Below are positions 47,140 to 57,145 of a stretch of 64,000 nt of DNA, piece after piece. Origin of the DNA: Mycolicibacterium hodleri (GTDB lineage: Bacteria > Actinomycetota > Actinomycetes > Mycobacteriales > Mycobacteriaceae). A model generated the notes under the pieces. It was not told the DNA's origin. It saw only the letters and a program-made list of their open reading frames with translations, and ran no database searches. Position numbers and translations under genes: made by a program. The DNA is taken from contig NZ_JACKTL010000036.1 in assembly GCF_025822245.1 (NCBI RefSeq), positions 124,285 to 188,284 on the forward strand, in the 5' to 3' direction. Numbering within the stretch: position 1 is the stretch's first letter; every line of letters starts with the position of its first letter.

Positions 47140-47784
47140 TCAGACGACGGCGGCGCGCAGGTCGTCGTCGAGCGACGCCCGGACCAGAGCGGCGGCGAAA
47201 TCGGCGTCCCGGCCTGCGGCGAGTGCGCTCAACTCCTGCGGATCGGTCGGCAGGCCAAGCTGTTTGGCGGCGTCGCGCGCCCGCTCGTCGTAGTAGGGCC
47301 GCACCCACGTCCAGGTGTCCTGCACCTCGCGCAGGAAGATGTCGGACCCGGTCGCCCCGATGCCCTTGAATTGCTGGAGCAGCTTGGCCGCGGCGGCCGA
47401 ATCCCCGTCGGCGGCGTCGGCGAGCTTGCGCAGGTCGTCACCGTACTCGTCACCGACGGTCTGCGCCATCTCCGTGAGCCGGGTGGCCGAACTCTCGTCG
47501 TAGCGGGCGTACCCGGCGCGTCCGAACGCGTCGATCATGGTCTTGCGGTCGGCGTCGCGGACGGCTTCCGGCGTGCGCAGGCCGGCGTGGAACACCTCGC
47601 GGGCGGCGGCGACCGCGACGCCCGCGTCGATGGGCTTGCTGGCCAGCATGCACAGGACCAGCAGTTCGAACAGCGGCATCGGGGTGTCCTTGAGCGTGAT
47701 GCCTGCCTCGCGGGCGTAGGTGGTGCCCGCCTCCTTCAGTAGCCGCTTGGCGATGTCGCCGCGGCGAGAGTCGTTCTGCGCCAT
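47140..47784 (-). CDS. Helix-hairpin-helix (endonuclease III-like) protein
   Basis: 214 aa. Resembles the HhH-GPD base-excision family: LLVLCMLASKPIDAGVAVAA (helical start) and the hairpin LLQQFKGIGATGSDIFLREVQ. The catalytic Lys/Asp pair and the C-terminal 4Fe-4S cysteines of Nth are not seen, so glycosylase activity is doubtful. ATG 47784 (MAQNDSRRGD) preferred over ATG 47817, which would abut the upstream TfoX-domain gene. Leftward, after the TfoX-domain gene, probably co-transcribed. Confidence 0.7.
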   Translation of the reverse strand: MAQNDSRRGDIAKRLLKEAGTTYAREAGITLKDTPMPLFELLVLCMLASKPIDAGVAVAAAREVFHAGLRTPEAVRDADRKTMIDAFGRAGYARYDESSATRLTEMAQTVGDEYGDDLRKLADAADGDSAAAAKLLQQFKGIGATGSDIFLREVQDTWTWVRPYYDERARDAAKQLGLPTDPQELSALAAGRDADFAAALVRASLDDDLRAAVV

Positions 47785-47820
47785 GGCGCGGGCATACCCG
47801 AGGACGATGGCGGCCAACCG

Positions 47821-48153
47821 CTACTTCGCGGGAAGTCCTTCGGCGTAGCGAGCGCCCTTGTCGACCCACGTGCGCAGTTGCCGCTTGGTCGCCACACCGG
47901 CGGTGTCGACGCGAATCCAGCCGCGCGTCTCACGCCCGGCCATCACCATCGGCTCGACGTGCGCGCGTTCGAGCAGCGCGTCGGTCTCCTCGGTGGGGAC
48001 GCGGACCATTAACCCGCCCTTGCCGCTGACGCACACGGCCATGTTGCCGCCGACCATGAACGCCAGACCGCCGAACATCCGCTTCTCCTGCACGCCTGCA
48101 GTCCCAGCGAGCAGTTCCCGGACACGGTGCGCCAGGTCCTCGTCATAGGCCAC
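47821..48153 (-). CDS. TfoX N-terminal domain family protein
   Basis: 110 aa. The motif EKRMFGGLAFMVGGNMAVCVSGKGG is the TfoX/Sxy N-domain signature. The Sxy C-terminal domain is absent, as in many actinobacteria, so a role in competence cannot be assumed. ATG 48153. It lies 12 bp after the LLM oxidoreductase gene stop. Confidence 0.85.
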   Translation of the reverse strand: MAYDEDLAHRVRELLAGTAGVQEKRMFGGLAFMVGGNMAVCVSGKGGLMVRVPTEETDALLERAHVEPMVMAGRETRGWIRVDTAGVATKRQLRTWVDKGARYAEGLPAK

Positions 48154-48165
48154 CGTCCGAGGTTC

Positions 48166-49188
48166 TCACGTCGCGGGCGTCCAGCCCAGCCGTGGCCCGA
48201 GCTTTTCAGCCAGGTCGGCGACGATCTGGCTGTAGTCGGCCTCCTCGAAGGAGAAGGGCAACGCGAAGGCAATTTCGTCGGCGCGCTGGAATCCGGCGTG
48301 CTCGAACAGCTGGTCGGCAAGTTCGTCGGACGTACCGACGTAGTCCTGGGAGAACAGCATGCCCTTCGGTCCCTGCGGAGCCTTGGTGCGCTCGAACCGG
48401 CTTGCCGCGTATTCGCGGTAGCGCCGGATCTGGTCGTCGGTCGCGGAATCGGTGGGGATGACGACCAGTCCCTGTGACACCCGGGCGCTTTCGGGCCGGG
48501 GGTGGTGGGCGCGGTAGGCGTCGATCTGCTCGCCCTGGATGGTGGCGAAGTCGCGCGACTCGGTGCCCTCGATGCTGACCACCGAACTCGTCAGGTAGTT
48601 GACGCCCTGCGCGCCGGCCCACTTCGCCGATTCCAGCCCGCCGCCGTACCACACCCGGTTGGCAAGGCCGGGGGAGTGCGGCTGGACGCGACGGGTGAAG
48701 CGTTCGATGCCGACGACGCCCTCGAAGTCGCTGACCGGCTCACCGCGCAGCGCGCGCAACAGCCGCAGCACCCGCTCCTTGGAGAAGTCCTCCACGTCGT
48801 GGGTGTCGGGGTAGAGCGCCGTCTTGTAATGGTCGTACATCATCGGAGTACCCACCGAGACACCCGGATTGACGCGACCGCCGGACAGCACGTCGACGGT
48901 GGCCAGATCCTCGGCCAGCCGGAACGGGTTCTCCAGGCCAAGCGGAATGACGGCGGTGCCCAGCTCGATGCGCGACGTGCGCTGACTGGCCGCGGCCATG
49001 ATCGCCACCGGGCTCGAGATGCCGGGTTGCAGGTGCCGGTCGCGCAGCCACACGCTGTCGAAGCCCAGGGCCTCGGCGCGCTCGATGACCTGCAGGGTCT
49101 CCTCGATTCCCGGGCCGGGGTTGGCGTCGTCGAATCGACCGATGGTCAGGAACCCGAGCTTGCGCAACGGTTCTCCGCGTCTGGGCAT
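48166..49188 (-). CDS. LLM class flavin-dependent oxidoreductase
   Basis: 340 aa luciferase-like TIM barrel. LGFLTIGRFDDANPGPGIEET is the start region, and DSVWLRDRHLQPGISSPVAIMAA, PLGLENPFRLAEDLATVDVLSGGRVNPGVSVG and the nonprolyl VWYGGGLESAKWAG are family features. Subgroup resembles alkanesulfonate or N-containing-compound monooxygenases; cofactor (FMN or F420) and substrate unknown. ATG 49188 follows GGAGACCACCTG. First gene of a leftward set with the TfoX and HhH genes. Confidence 0.85.
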   Translation of the reverse strand: MPRRGEPLRKLGFLTIGRFDDANPGPGIEETLQVIERAEALGFDSVWLRDRHLQPGISSPVAIMAAASQRTSRIELGTAVIPLGLENPFRLAEDLATVDVLSGGRVNPGVSVGTPMMYDHYKTALYPDTHDVEDFSKERVLRLLRALRGEPVSDFEGVVGIERFTRRVQPHSPGLANRVWYGGGLESAKWAGAQGVNYLTSSVVSIEGTESRDFATIQGEQIDAYRAHHPRPESARVSQGLVVIPTDSATDDQIRRYREYAASRFERTKAPQGPKGMLFSQDYVGTSDELADQLFEHAGFQRADEIAFALPFSFEEADYSQIVADLAEKLGPRLGWTPAT

Positions 49189-49379
49189 CAGGTGGTCTCC
49201 GTATCCATTGCCGTGGTTGTGGGGTGATCTAGGGTGGGTGTGGCGGTGGGGGCCGTCAGGTTTTGTTGACGTTCGTCATCGAATGATGACGGGTGTGGGG
49301 ATGTGGTGTGGTTCGGGGTGGGTGTGGCGGACGGGCGCGAGCCAGTCACGGCGTCACCCCGGCGTCGCATACTGCGCAC

Positions 49380-49767
49380 GTGACGACACCGACACCGTGG
49401 TGGGACAACGACCCCGAGATCGCGGAGATTCGCCGTCGCACGGCCGAGGAGTTCGGAATCGTCCTTGACGCAACCGAATCCGGCGCCACAGGGACCGACG
49501 ATCCCGACGACTATGACGACTTCGACGACGGCTACTCCGCAGAGCCCGCCAAGCACGATCCCGTCATGGCGGAATTGCTCGACGGCCGCAGCTTGCGACG
49601 ACTCTCGGAAGCTCGCGAGGCGCTGATGGACGCCCGCGAGGGGTATGACGACGCTCCTGGAGGCTCGCACCGCCGGCTACTCCTGGGGTGAGATCGGCAC
49701 CGTGCTTGGCGTGTCCAAACAGCAGCTGCACCGCCGGTTCGGCGCACGACAGCGGGGCCGACGGTAG
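49380..49767 (+). pseudogene. Small acidic HTH protein gene with a +1 frameshift
   Basis: Frame 1 from GTG 49380 encodes PWWDNDPEIAEIRRRTAEEF, an Asp-rich stretch, PVMAELLDGRSLRRLSEA and DAREGYDDA, then runs out of frame and stops at 49691. From 49657, one base later, the +1 frame encodes LEARTAGYSWGEIGTVLGV and SKQQLHRRFGARQRGRR, stopping at 49767. Together they make a ~128-residue protein with a C-terminal helix-turn-helix, a pattern I recognise from mycobacterial small regulators. The extra base is one of the two C at 49656-49657. Either a real mutation, a sequencing error or, less likely, a programmed shift. Confidence 0.7.
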
Positions 49768-49792
49768 TCGACCCCGCTGTTCGTGCCATCGA

Positions 49793-52114
<2,322 letters not shown>

Positions 52115-52128
52115 CAGACTCCTTCAAA

Positions 52129-52149
52129 GTTCAGCCTGATGCGCTCAAC
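52129..52149 (-). promoter_or_regulatory. HAIR-like inverted repeat upstream of lon
   Basis: On the lon strand: GTTGAGC-N7-GCTGAAC, an inverted repeat with one mismatched arm position. It resembles the HspR box CTTGAGT-N7-ACTCAAG at 9 of 14 arm positions. It sits 15-35 nt before the lon ATG. lon is an HspR target in Streptomyces, which makes the match worth noting. Confidence 0.4.
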
Positions 52150-52179
52150 TATGCGTGGGGGCGGTTTGTTCCCAGGGTG

Positions 52180-52821
52180 CTAGGCGGCAGCGGCAGCAGC
52201 CTCGGCGGCCGCCGAGGCCCGGCGGCCGACCACGACGGTCGCCAGCACGAGGAGCCCGATGACCGGAATGGTGATCGCCGAGTTCACGCCGTTGGCGGCG
52301 TCGACGGACAGGTGCGCGATGACCACGAGCCGAATGGCCACCTCGACCAGCAGGCCGACGCCCCACATCGCCGAGAGCCGAACGTGCACGCGGCGGATCC
52401 GCCTGCTCTCGTCCGGCGTCGGGTCGGCCTCCCCGGCGGGTCGGAAGCGTTCGCCGACCACCTGGGTCAGCGGCGTACCGACGACGCAGCTGCCGAGGAA
52501 GAGCAGGCCGCCGATGCCGTTGACGAACGTGTTGCCGATCAAGATGAGCTTGGGGTCGGTGGTGGCCAGGCCGACGGCCAGGCTCAGTCCGAAGGTCAGC
52601 AGCAGGTAGACGGCGAAGGGGTCGAGTCGTCGACTCTTCACCACGCCGTATACGACCCGCGCCCCCGACAGCACGGTCGCCGACAGCAGGGCGACGTACT
52701 CGGAGACCCCCAACGCCCGTAGTCCGTAGTAGGCGAGCAGGGGAGGTGCCACGTCGAGCAGGATCGTCTGGAACAGCGGACGCATCGAACGGCGCTGGGC
52801 GGAAGCCGGTTCTGTCACCAC
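52180..52821 (-). CDS. VC0807-family (DUF3159-like) integral membrane protein
   Basis: About 213 aa with six hydrophobic segments: near LLDVAPPLLAYYGLRALG, YVALLSATVLSGARVVYGVV, AVYLLLTFGLSLAVGLATT, FVNGIGGLLFLGSCVVG, VRLSAMWGVGLLVEVAIRLVVI and ITIPVIGLLVLATVVVG. The charged loop RRLDPF between helices 2 and 3 is typical of this family, whose function is unknown. An Ala-rich tail ends the protein. Several GTG codons (52818, 52821, 52827) could be the start; the short space to the divergent gene suggests a leaderless or near-leaderless mRNA. Confidence 0.7.
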   Translation of the reverse strand: MVTEPASAQRRSMRPLFQTILLDVAPPLLAYYGLRALGVSEYVALLSATVLSGARVVYGVVKSRRLDPFAVYLLLTFGLSLAVGLATTDPKLILIGNTFVNGIGGLLFLGSCVVGTPLTQVVGERFRPAGEADPTPDESRRIRRVHVRLSAMWGVGLLVEVAIRLVVIAHLSVDAANGVNSAITIPVIGLLVLATVVVGRRASAAAEAAAAAA

Positions 52822-52894
52822 GGCCACTCTAGCCACGGCACCTGACCGGCGCCTGTGAGGGAATAGTCGGCGGCGTACCCGTGTCGTAGGACAC

Positions 52895-53824
52895 ATGGCA
52901 AGGGCTGTTCGATACGACCGGTACGGCGAGCTCGACGTCCTGGAGGTGCGTGACGTTCCGCGCCCGCGCCCCGCCAGCGGCGAGGTGGTGGTCGCCGTGA
53001 GGGCGGCGGGCATCAATCCCGGGGAGTCGATGATCAGGCGCGGCCTGCTACACGACCGTTGGCCCGCCACGTTCCCGGAGGGCGAGGGGAGCGACCTGGC
53101 GGGAGTCGTCGACGAGTTGGGCAGCGGCGTCACCGAATTCGCCGTCGGCGACGAGGTGGTCGGCTTCTCGCTGACGCGCTCCAGTCACGCCGAGTACACC
53201 AGGGTGCCCACCGGACAACTGGTCCCGAAACCGGCCGGCGTGCCGTGGGAGGTGGCGGGCAGCCTTTACACGGCCGGCGCCGCCGCCTACGCCGCAGTGC
53301 GGTCGGTGGCCCTCGGCGCCGGCGACGTCGTAGCGGTGTCCGGGGCCTCCGGCGGCGTCGGCACCATCGCCGTCCAACTCGCGAAGCACACGGGTGCAAC
53401 GGTTCTCGGCATCGCGGGCCCGGACAACGACGACTGGTTGACTGCTCGCGGTGTCACGCCGGTCAACTACGGCGACGAGCTGGCCAGCCGCCTGCGCGCC
53501 GCGTCGCCGACCGGTCGCGTCGACGCGTTCCTCGACCTGTTCGGCGGCGGTTACGTCGAACTCGCAGTCGACGACCTCGGCATCGCACCCCAGCGCGTCG
53601 ACACGATCATCGACTTCGCCGCCGTCGAAGCCCATGGGGTCAAGATGGAGGGCACCGCGTCGGCGTCCAGCGCGGCGGTGGTGGCGGAACTCGCCGAGCT
53701 GGTCGCCGCCCGTCGACTGGAGATTCCGATCGCCGGAGTGTTCCCACTCGATCAGGTACGCGAGGCGTACCGCACCCTCGAGCGGCGGCACACCCGCGGC
53801 AAGCTCGTGCTGAGCATGCGATGA
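52895..53824 (+). CDS. NADP-dependent zinc-less MDR oxidoreductase (quinone reductase type)
   Basis: 309 aa. GroES-like N-domain (ARAVRYDRYGELDVLEVRDVP, VVAVRAAGINPGESMIRRG) and a Rossmann domain with AVSGASGGVGTIAVQLAKHTGATV (AxxGGVG). No zinc cysteines, so it belongs to the quinone oxidoreductase/crotonyl reductase-like branch using NADPH. Ends in GKLVLSM as usual. ATG 52895; divergent from the VC0807 gene and convergent with the SulP fusion 25 bp away. Confidence 0.9.
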   Translation: MARAVRYDRYGELDVLEVRDVPRPRPASGEVVVAVRAAGINPGESMIRRGLLHDRWPATFPEGEGSDLAGVVDELGSGVTEFAVGDEVVGFSLTRSSHAEYTRVPTGQLVPKPAGVPWEVAGSLYTAGAAAYAAVRSVALGAGDVVAVSGASGGVGTIAVQLAKHTGATVLGIAGPDNDDWLTARGVTPVNYGDELASRLRAASPTGRVDAFLDLFGGGYVELAVDDLGIAPQRVDTIIDFAAVEAHGVKMEGTASASSAAVVAELAELVAARRLEIPIAGVFPLDQVREAYRTLERRHTRGKLVLSMR

Positions 53825-53849
53825 CGCCGGTCGAATCGGGCGGCCGCCG

Positions 53850-55961
53850 TCACGAGGTCGCGGTCGCCAACTCGACGGACTCGACCGCCGCCGGGCCGAT
53901 CCGCAGGACGCTCGCGGTGGCCACGTCGTAGAACATGCCGTAGACCTCGACCTCACCCCGTCGACACCGCTCCTCGATCATCGGGTGCCGGGTGAGTGCC
54001 TCGACCTGCCGCGACACGTTGACCATGCTCAGCTGGTCGACGGGCCCGAAGCCGGCGTCGGCCGCAGCCTGCGCGACCGGGTGGGCGCCGTCGTCGAACG
54101 CCGCCACCGCGCCCCGTCCGTTCGCGAGCCACCTCGACATGTGCCGCTCACCCTCGCTGCGTGGCGGCTTGGCACCCAGCAGGGCGTGCATCGCCCCGCA
54201 GCTGGAGTGGCCGCACACCACGATCGACGAGACACCCATCTTCTCCACCGCGAACGCCAGGGCTGCCTCGGTCGACGCGTCCGTCTGGTGTTCTGGCACC
54301 AGGTTGCCGACGTTGCGGACCGTGAACAGGTCGCCGGGTCCGCTGCCGGTGATCTGGTCGGGCGCGATGCGCGAGTCGGTGCACGTGATGAACAGGGTGT
54401 CGGGCCGTTGTGCGTGGGCCAGGCTCTCGACCAGCGGTGAGGTCCGGCTCTGGATGTCGCGTACCGGCGGGCCGTCGAGTGCACTGTCCATGTCGACGGT
54501 GCCGTGTTGGCAGATGTCCACCGAGCCGCCGGAGGCTTGATGCTGACGCCGCCAGTCGTCGATCGCCCCGTGGGCCGCGTGGTCGATGAAGTCCACCGAC
54601 AGGTCGACGGTGACCTTGGCCCCCGGCGGCACCGAGGCCAGCACGCTCGTCAGGCGTGGCAGCGACAGGAAGCTGCACGACCCCTCGATCACGATGCGCC
54701 AGTTCCCGTCGTCCTCGCCCTCGCCGACGGGCGTGGCGACGATGCGGGTGCGCACCACGCGCCAGACGGTCAGCGCAATCGACAACGCCAACCCGATCAG
54801 CACCCCTTCGAGCAGGTTGAGGAAGACGACGCCGAGGACGGTGACCACGTAGACCGCGATGTCGCCTGTGCGGCGGGCGGTTTCGATGTGCACCCGCTTG
54901 ACCAGCTGAATGCCGATGACGATCAGCAGGCCGGCGAGCGCCGCCATCGGAATTCGTTCGGCCAGCTCGGCGAAGGGGAGCGCGAACACCAGCACCCACA
55001 CGCCGTGCATGACCGCCGAGGCCCGGGTCCGCGCACCGGCCGCCACGTTCGTCGAGCTCCGCACGATCACGCCCGTCACGGGCAGGCCGCCCAGGGTGCC
55101 CGAGGCGATGTTCGCGGTGCCCTGGCCGATCAGTTCGCGGTCGAAGTTGGTGCGCGGACCGTTTTGCATCCGGTCGACGGACACCGCCGAGAGCAGGCTC
55201 TCCACACTCGCGATCAGGGCGACGGTGAGCACGCCCACGGCGAAGGCTCCCCACTGGCCCTCCGGCAGACTCGGCAGAGCGATCGCGTCGAGCAGCGAAC
55301 CGTCCAACGTGACGCGGTCCACGTCGAACCGGAAGATCACCGCGACCATCGTCGCCGTGACGATGGCGACCAGGGGGCCCGGCACCTTGCCGAGCCGCCC
55401 CGGTACCCATCGCCAGCCGACCAGGATGGCGATGACGAGCACGCCGAGGAACACTCCCGGGCCGTGCGCGCCGAGCACCTGTCCTGGTAGTTCCGTGACG
55501 TTGCCCCAGGCAGAACTCTGCGAATCGCCGCCCAGCAATACGTGGACTTGTTGCAAGGCGATCGTGAGTCCGATGCCGGCGAGCATCGCGTGAACCACCA
55601 CCGGCGAGATCGCCAGCGCGGCGCGCGCCACCTTGCTCAGCCCGAAGAGCACCTGGAGGACGCCAGCCGCAACGGTGATGGCACAGGTGACCTTCCAGCC
55701 GAACTGGCCGATGAGGCCGGCGACGACGACGGTGAGGCCCGCTGCCGGCCCACTGACCTGAAGCGGTGAACCGCCCAGGGCGCCTGCGACGACGCCGCCC
55801 ACCACCGCTGCGATCAGGCCGGCGAGGGCCGGCGCGCCCGAGGCTATGGCGATGCCCAACGACAGCGGCAGGGCCACCAGGAACACCACCAGGGACGCGG
55901 GCAGGTCGTAGCGAAGAATGGGACCGATCCGTTGGGAGAGTGAACTCCCCGAGCGTTGCAA
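53850..55961 (-). CDS. SulP anion transporter fused to a beta-carbonic anhydrase
   Basis: 703 aa, three parts. Residues ~15-415: SulP membrane domain (~12 helices; SLVVFLVALPLSLGIAIASG, GSPLQVSGPAAGLTVVVAG, NFDRELIGQGTANIASGTLGGLPVTGVI). ~420-490: reduced STAS-like domain with VTVDLSVDFIDHAAHGAI. ~500-703: beta-carbonic anhydrase with all zinc-site residues: Cys527, Asp529, Arg531 (CTDSR), His585 and Cys588 (CGHSSC). It probably imports bicarbonate and converts it to CO2 or the reverse; Rv3273 has the same layout. Start is TTG 55961, with AGGAG 9 nt upstream. Confidence 0.93.
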   Translation of the reverse strand: MQRSGSSLSQRIGPILRYDLPASLVVFLVALPLSLGIAIASGAPALAGLIAAVVGGVVAGALGGSPLQVSGPAAGLTVVVAGLIGQFGWKVTCAITVAAGVLQVLFGLSKVARAALAISPVVVHAMLAGIGLTIALQQVHVLLGGDSQSSAWGNVTELPGQVLGAHGPGVFLGVLVIAILVGWRWVPGRLGKVPGPLVAIVTATMVAVIFRFDVDRVTLDGSLLDAIALPSLPEGQWGAFAVGVLTVALIASVESLLSAVSVDRMQNGPRTNFDRELIGQGTANIASGTLGGLPVTGVIVRSSTNVAAGARTRASAVMHGVWVLVFALPFAELAERIPMAALAGLLIVIGIQLVKRVHIETARRTGDIAVYVVTVLGVVFLNLLEGVLIGLALSIALTVWRVVRTRIVATPVGEGEDDGNWRIVIEGSCSFLSLPRLTSVLASVPPGAKVTVDLSVDFIDHAAHGAIDDWRRQHQASGGSVDICQHGTVDMDSALDGPPVRDIQSRTSPLVESLAHAQRPDTLFITCTDSRIAPDQITGSGPGDLFTVRNVGNLVPEHQTDASTEAALAFAVEKMGVSSIVVCGHSSCGAMHALLGAKPPRSEGERHMSRWLANGRGAVAAFDDGAHPVAQAAADAGFGPVDQLSMVNVSRQVEALTRHPMIEERCRRGEVEVYGMFYDVATASVLRIGPAAVESVELATATS

Positions 55962-56359
55962 GATGTCGAGCTCCTGTCGGTCACGGCCACCGGGATCGGC
56001 GGCCTCGTGCTCAGCGGTTCACGCCAGTCGGGTATTGACGTGGGCGAAAGCGATTCTCCTGCAATCCAACTAGCTGGACTGCGGGTCAATTCACAAGGGC
56101 GAGAGTATTAATGGCGGTTCTGCTCGGCAAGGACATCGGTGCGACGCATAGAGAATGCAAATTTGGCCCGTCATGCGGTGTTGGTGCCGTCACACCCCGG
56201 GACGTGCCTTCGGACGTCCACCAGCCATGGAAACGGCTGGCGTGCAACGGGATTGATGTCAAATCGACGACGTGTGTCGGGGAGCCGCCGCTGCGGGCAT
56301 CATGAGAGGAACCTGTGAGTTGGGTGACAGCCCGGCCGATCGTCGGGACACTCGGAGGC
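55962..56359. other. 398-bp divergent intergenic region
   Basis: Control region between the leftward SulP fusion and the rightward response regulator. The centre (about 56040-56180) is AT-richer than its surroundings, and a small stem CCAGCC/GGCTGG is at 56220-56242. GGAGG lies at 56354-56358, before the regulator ATG. No convincing gene or RNA seen. Confidence 0.5.
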
Positions 56360-57145
56360 ATGACGATGACGTCGACGAACACCGCCCCCCGGCAACCCCG
56401 CTCGGCCGTGCTCGGCCAGCTGCCCCCGATCCGGCGGCCCGACGGCTCTGCGATCAAGGTACTGCTGATCGACGACGAGCGCGCGTTGACGAACCTGGTC
56501 ACCATGGCCTTGAAGTACGAGGGCTGGGAGGTCGACGTCGCGCACGACGGACGCGAGGCGCTGACTAAGTTCGCTGCGACCGACCCGGACATCCTGGTGC
56601 TGGACATCATGTTGCCCGACGTCGACGGACTCCGGATCTTGCAGCGGGTCCGCGCCGCGGGCACCTACACCCCGGTGCTGTTCCTGACCGCACGCGACTC
56701 GGTGAGCGACCGCGTCACCGGACTCACCGCCGGCGCCGACGACTATCTGACCAAGCCGTTCGACCTGGAGGAGTTGGTTCTGCGGTTGCGCAGTCTGCTG
56801 CGACGCGGAGGTGACCCCGTCGCGTCCGCCGACGAACCCGCGGACGAGACCCTCCACGTCGGCGACCTCACCCTCGACGTGGCCAGCCGCGAAGTCACCA
56901 GGGCCGACGAGCGCATCGAACTGACCACGACGGAGTTCGACCTGCTCCGGTACCTCATGCGCAACCCGCGCCGGGCGTTGACGCGCGAGCAGATCCTCGA
57001 GCAGGTGTGGAACTACTCCTTCGGTGGGCGGACCAGCATCGTCGACCTGTACGTGTCGTATCTTCGAAAGAAGCTGGATCGCGGCCGCGAGCCACTGATT
57101 CACACCATTCGCGGTGTGGGATACCAAATTCGGCCACCGCGATGA
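56360..57145 (+). CDS. OmpR/PhoP-type response regulator
   Basis: 261 aa. A 30-residue N-terminal extension precedes the receiver domain (~33-150): VLLIDDERALTN (acidic pocket), phospho-Asp82 in VLDIMLPDVDG, the Thr in LTARD and the Lys in LTKPFDLEEL. The C-terminal winged helix (~165-258) contains RIELTTTEFDLLRYLM, REQILEQVW and VDLYVSYLRKKLD. It is phosphorylated by the kinase encoded next, whose ATG overlaps its stop (ATGA). TrcR/PrrA-like in overall form; target genes unknown. GGAGG upstream of ATG 56360. Confidence 0.95.
   Translation: MTMTSTNTAPRQPRSAVLGQLPPIRRPDGSAIKVLLIDDERALTNLVTMALKYEGWEVDVAHDGREALTKFAATDPDILVLDIMLPDVDGLRILQRVRAAGTYTPVLFLTARDSVSDRVTGLTAGADDYLTKPFDLEELVLRLRSLLRRGGDPVASADEPADETLHVGDLTLDVASREVTRADERIELTTTEFDLLRYLMRNPRRALTREQILEQVWNYSFGGRTSIVDLYVSYLRKKLDRGREPLIHTIRGVGYQIRPPR

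Noticed and set aside
49232-49330. Direct repeat GGGTGGGTGTGGCGG (about 84 bp apart) and a CGTCATC/GATGACG stem
   Set aside because: GT-rich low-complexity stretch before a small gene; two imperfect copies are not enough for a repeat family or regulatory claim.
56111-56305. 64-codon frame in the SulP/response-regulator intergenic region
   Set aside because: No ribosome-binding site, signal or recognisable family; the region looks regulatory.
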